Of a stretch of DNA of 64,000 nucleotides, positions 62,550 to 64,000 are shown piece after piece (positions within the stretch are counted from its first letter, which is position 1; each line of letters begins with the position of its first letter). Source of the DNA: an uncultured Gammaproteobacteria bacterium (GTDB lineage: Bacteria > Pseudomonadota > Gammaproteobacteria > UBA6429 > Thiohalophilaceae); NCBI GenBank assembly GCA_913064945.1, contig CAJYAN010000010.1, forward strand, positions 62,001-126,000. The letters are read 5' to 3'. The notes under the pieces were generated by a model. It did no database searches. It was not told where the DNA came from and worked only from the letters and a program-made list of their open reading frames with translations. Both the position numbers and the translations under genes were made by a program.

Positions 62550-62981
62550 CTATTTTTTCTGTAGTGGCAGATTGGCACTTTCCCAGGCCATGACACCACC
62601 TCTGAGGTTATAAATATTTTCATGCCCGCCTTTTTTCAAGAGCGAACAGGCCTGGCCAGAGCGGTGGCCGGAGCGACAGGCCACCACAATTGGCTTGCCT
62701 TTATATTTGTCGAGTTCACTGAGGCGATCTTTAAAGCGACCGAGAGGGATGTGCACGGAATTGACAATATGGCCAGTCTTGTATTCATTGTCTTCGCGGA
62801 CATCGAGAACAAGTGCATCTTCACGGTTAATTAATAATGTGGCTTCGGTAGGTGAGGCACTTTTGAAGCTCTGCAGGCTTTGACCAAAAATATTTACCAG
62901 CAGCAGTCCGGCGACTACCGCAAAAGCGACCACCAACATCCAGTGGTTTGTAGCGAATTCAATATATTGGGACATAGGCAT
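62550..62981 (-). CDS. Membrane-anchored rhodanese-like protein
   Basis: A 143-residue protein with an N-terminal membrane helix (MLVVAFAVVAGLLLVNIFG) and one rhodanese domain: ALVLDVREDNEYKTGHI and active Cys in VVACRSGHRSGQA. It can transfer sulfane sulfur to acceptors such as thiols. The rhodanese-grxC-secB order is common in gammaproteobacteria. An ArsR-type gene lies upstream on the same strand. Confidence 0.92.
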   Translation of the reverse strand: MPMSQYIEFATNHWMLVVAFAVVAGLLLVNIFGQSLQSFKSASPTEATLLINREDALVLDVREDNEYKTGHIVNSVHIPLGRFKDRLSELDKYKGKPIVVACRSGHRSGQACSLLKKGGHENIYNLRGGVMAWESANLPLQKK

Positions 62982-63082
62982 TATTCATCTTTCTTAAAAG
63001 AGGTTAGTTAGGAGGCGTTAGATCGGTTTACCCGTGAGGCCGGTGTCAAATAGTCTGGAATTTTATCGAATCCAGATGACAA

Positions 63083-63120
63083 GGCAACAAATCAGGTGAA
63101 TGGTTCCATGTTTTGTTGCC
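63083..63120 (-). terminator. Hairpin after the ArsR-type gene
   Basis: GGCAACAAA (63083-63091) and TTTGTTGCC (63112-63120) are perfectly complementary, with an inner ATGG/CCAT pairing. On the minus strand it follows the ArsR stop by 11 bases; only a short T-run follows, so termination may be weak. A second hairpin TCTGGA/TCCAGA lies at 63054-63076. Confidence 0.45.
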
Positions 63121-63131
63121 CGTCGGTTTCG

Positions 63132-63452
63132 TTATGCTCCGGTGGTACAAAAGACTTCGCGCATCATGCTAATAAGCCGAAGTGTGCGTGAGTCGCCAAC
63201 CCGATAATAGACACGATTGGCATCTTTACGTGCGGCGAGGATGCCCTTGTCACGCAGGATAGCCAGGTGCTGGGAGATGTTACTTTGTGAGGTACCAACG
63301 TGTTCTACAATATCCTGCACGCTGATCTCATTAGGCCCCAGTGTACAAAGAATTTTTAAACGTAAGGGATGCGACATCGCTTTGAGTGATCGGGAGGCGC
63401 GGTCGATATCCTCGTCTTGTGTCATTAGGCCATTAATTTCTGTCTCGTTCAT
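63132..63452 (-). CDS. ArsR-family regulator, candidate persulfide sensor (SqrR/BigR-like)
   Basis: A 106-residue winged-helix repressor (ASRSLKAMSHPLRLKILCTLGPNEISVQDIVEHVGTSQSNISQHLAILRDKGIL). Cys36 lies in helix alpha2 and Cys102 near the C-terminus, 66 residues apart, as I recall for the dithiol persulfide sensors SqrR and BigR; the metal-binding motif ELCVCDL of arsenic sensors is absent. It lies upstream of rhodanese, glutaredoxin and thioredoxin genes on the same strand, which fits sulfide/persulfide sensing (inference). Confidence 0.85.
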   Translation of the reverse strand: MNETEINGLMTQDEDIDRASRSLKAMSHPLRLKILCTLGPNEISVQDIVEHVGTSQSNISQHLAILRDKGILAARKDANRVYYRVGDSRTLRLISMMREVFCTTGA

Positions 63453-63481
63453 CGATAGTAACCTGCGCTGATGGTACGTGG

Positions 63482-63500
63482 ATATATGGACAGTCTATAT
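63482..63500. promoter_or_regulatory. Possible operator upstream of the ArsR-type gene
   Basis: ATATA (63482-63486) and TATAT (63496-63500) form an inverted repeat around nine bases, 30 bases upstream of the start. AT-rich repeats of this size are bound by SqrR/BigR-type repressors; support is weak. Confidence 0.3.
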
Positions 63501-63618
63501 TACCGCTGCCTTTTATTAACAAAACATTATACAATAATCTACCGTTTTAGAAGGGCAGCTGCAAATAAACCGGAATATTTTTATTGTTATAGGCCTGTAG
63601 ATTCCGGGGTGATAGGGC

Positions 63619-63646
63619 TTGATATTTAACTGGCCGCCCTTAAAAT
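63619..63646 (+). promoter_or_regulatory. Predicted promoter of gpmI
   Basis: TTGATA (63619-63624) and TAAAAT (63641-63646) are separated by 16 bases and each matches the sigma-70 consensus at five of six positions. It lies 61 bases before the gpmI start. Confidence 0.55.
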
Positions 63647-63706
63647 AAGTTAGACTCTGTCTAAAGTTTAGAAACCCCTCTTTAAAGGCAAGTAGATTAA
63701 CTATTT

Positions 63707-64000
63707 ATGAGCAGCACAGTAAGACCCATGACCCTCATCGTCCTCGACGGTTGGGGCTACTCAGAAAATCTGGAAGCAAACGCCATTGCCGCTGCTCACA
63801 AGCCGGTATGGGATCGTCTGTGGAAAGAGTATCCGCATACGTTTATCCGCGGCTCGGGTGCCGAGGTTGGCCTGCCCGCCGATCAAATGGGTAACTCGGA
63901 AGTGGGCCACCTAAATCTGGGTGCCGGCCGAGTGGTGTATCAGGAATTTACCCGCGTCAGCCGCTCCATCAAGACCGGTTCTTTTTTTACCAACCAGACG
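63707..64000 (+). CDS. gpmI: 2,3-bisphosphoglycerate-independent phosphoglycerate mutase, N-terminal part
   Basis: The first 98 codons of a gene that runs off the window. [13 protein letters not shown] contains the metal-binding Asp; [40 protein letters not shown] contains the catalytic Ser in the GNSEVGH motif. The enzyme interconverts 3- and 2-phosphoglycerate in glycolysis/gluconeogenesis using Mn2+. It is divergent from the ArsR-type gene. Confidence 0.96.
   Translation, partial: MSSTVRPMTLIVLDGWGYSENLEANAIAAAHKPVWDRLWKEYPHTFIRGSGAEVGLPADQMGNSEVGHLNLGAGRVVYQEFTRVSRSIKTGSFFTNQT

Noticed and set aside
1-64000. tRNA genes, rRNA genes, CRISPR arrays, insertion sequences, phage genes
   Set aside because: No cloverleaf, regular spaced repeats, transposase, integrase or phage structural gene was seen in the reading.

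Overview
The window is a 64 kb piece of a gammaproteobacterial chromosome covering the dnaA region. The opening block gyrB-recF-dnaN-dnaA and, diverging from it, rpmH-rnpA-yidD-yidC-mnmE is the classic replication-origin neighbourhood. The other end, gpsA-secB-trxC-grxC-rhodanese next to gpmI, is also a typical gammaproteobacterial order. Base composition looks balanced by eye, with some AT-richer stretches (about 26-28.5 kb and 34-38 kb). Many proteins handle sulfur, thiols or Fe-S clusters (TusA, DsrE-like, two rhodanese/ArsR-linked genes, TlpA-type thioredoxin, TrxC, Grx, double CDGSH, SulP), which would suit a sulfur-using environmental organism, but no dsr, sox or carbon-fixation genes are present to prove that. 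I see no tRNA, rRNA, CRISPR, prophage or insertion sequence.

Layout. 1-8.6 kb: origin block; DnaA boxes and an AT-rich stretch lie in the dnaA-dnaN gap, and a perfect box with the rpmH promoter on the other side of dnaA. 8.6-22.5 kb: a Tat-exported TRAP binding protein of the 2-oxoacid type, two c-di-GMP proteins flanking uvrD, a rubredoxin-reductase-like flavoprotein, an unusual hydrolase-like/TlpA fusion, and a MarR-EmrA-EmrB efflux operon. 22.7-34 kb: accessory region with small membrane proteins, VOC and FAH enzymes, a DsrE-like protein, a C45-type Ntn hydrolase, an FMN 2-hydroxyacid dehydrogenase, a TetR-TusA operon, a MarR gene whose perfect operator-like palindrome recurs before a tautomerase gene, a pterin dehydratase and an MFS exporter.

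34.1-38.2 kb is the most system-like uncharacterised unit: a secreted PepSY protein, two overlapping paralogous eight-helix membrane proteins (each built from four repeats carrying an intramembrane Asp), an OmpR-type regulator and its sensor kinase, preceded by two 8-bp direct repeats spaced one helical turn apart. 38.3-47.4 kb: a double-CDGSH/glutamate-synthase fusion, a VOC protein, then an amino-acid block: Lrp-type regulator divergent from leuA, facing a complete Liv-type ABC importer. 47.9-59.8 kb: tex, a GATase, SulP with STAS, TRAP permeases DctQM (43 kb from the binding protein), a LOG protein overlapping a DUF2782-like gene, polA and a MAPEG protein. Between dctQ and the DUF2782 gene is a second AT-rich cluster of DnaA boxes. 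59.8-60.25 kb holds a candidate C-rich small RNA ending in an intrinsic terminator. The window closes with gpsA-secB-trxC-grxC-rhodanese, an ArsR regulator with the cysteine spacing of persulfide sensors, and the start of gpmI.
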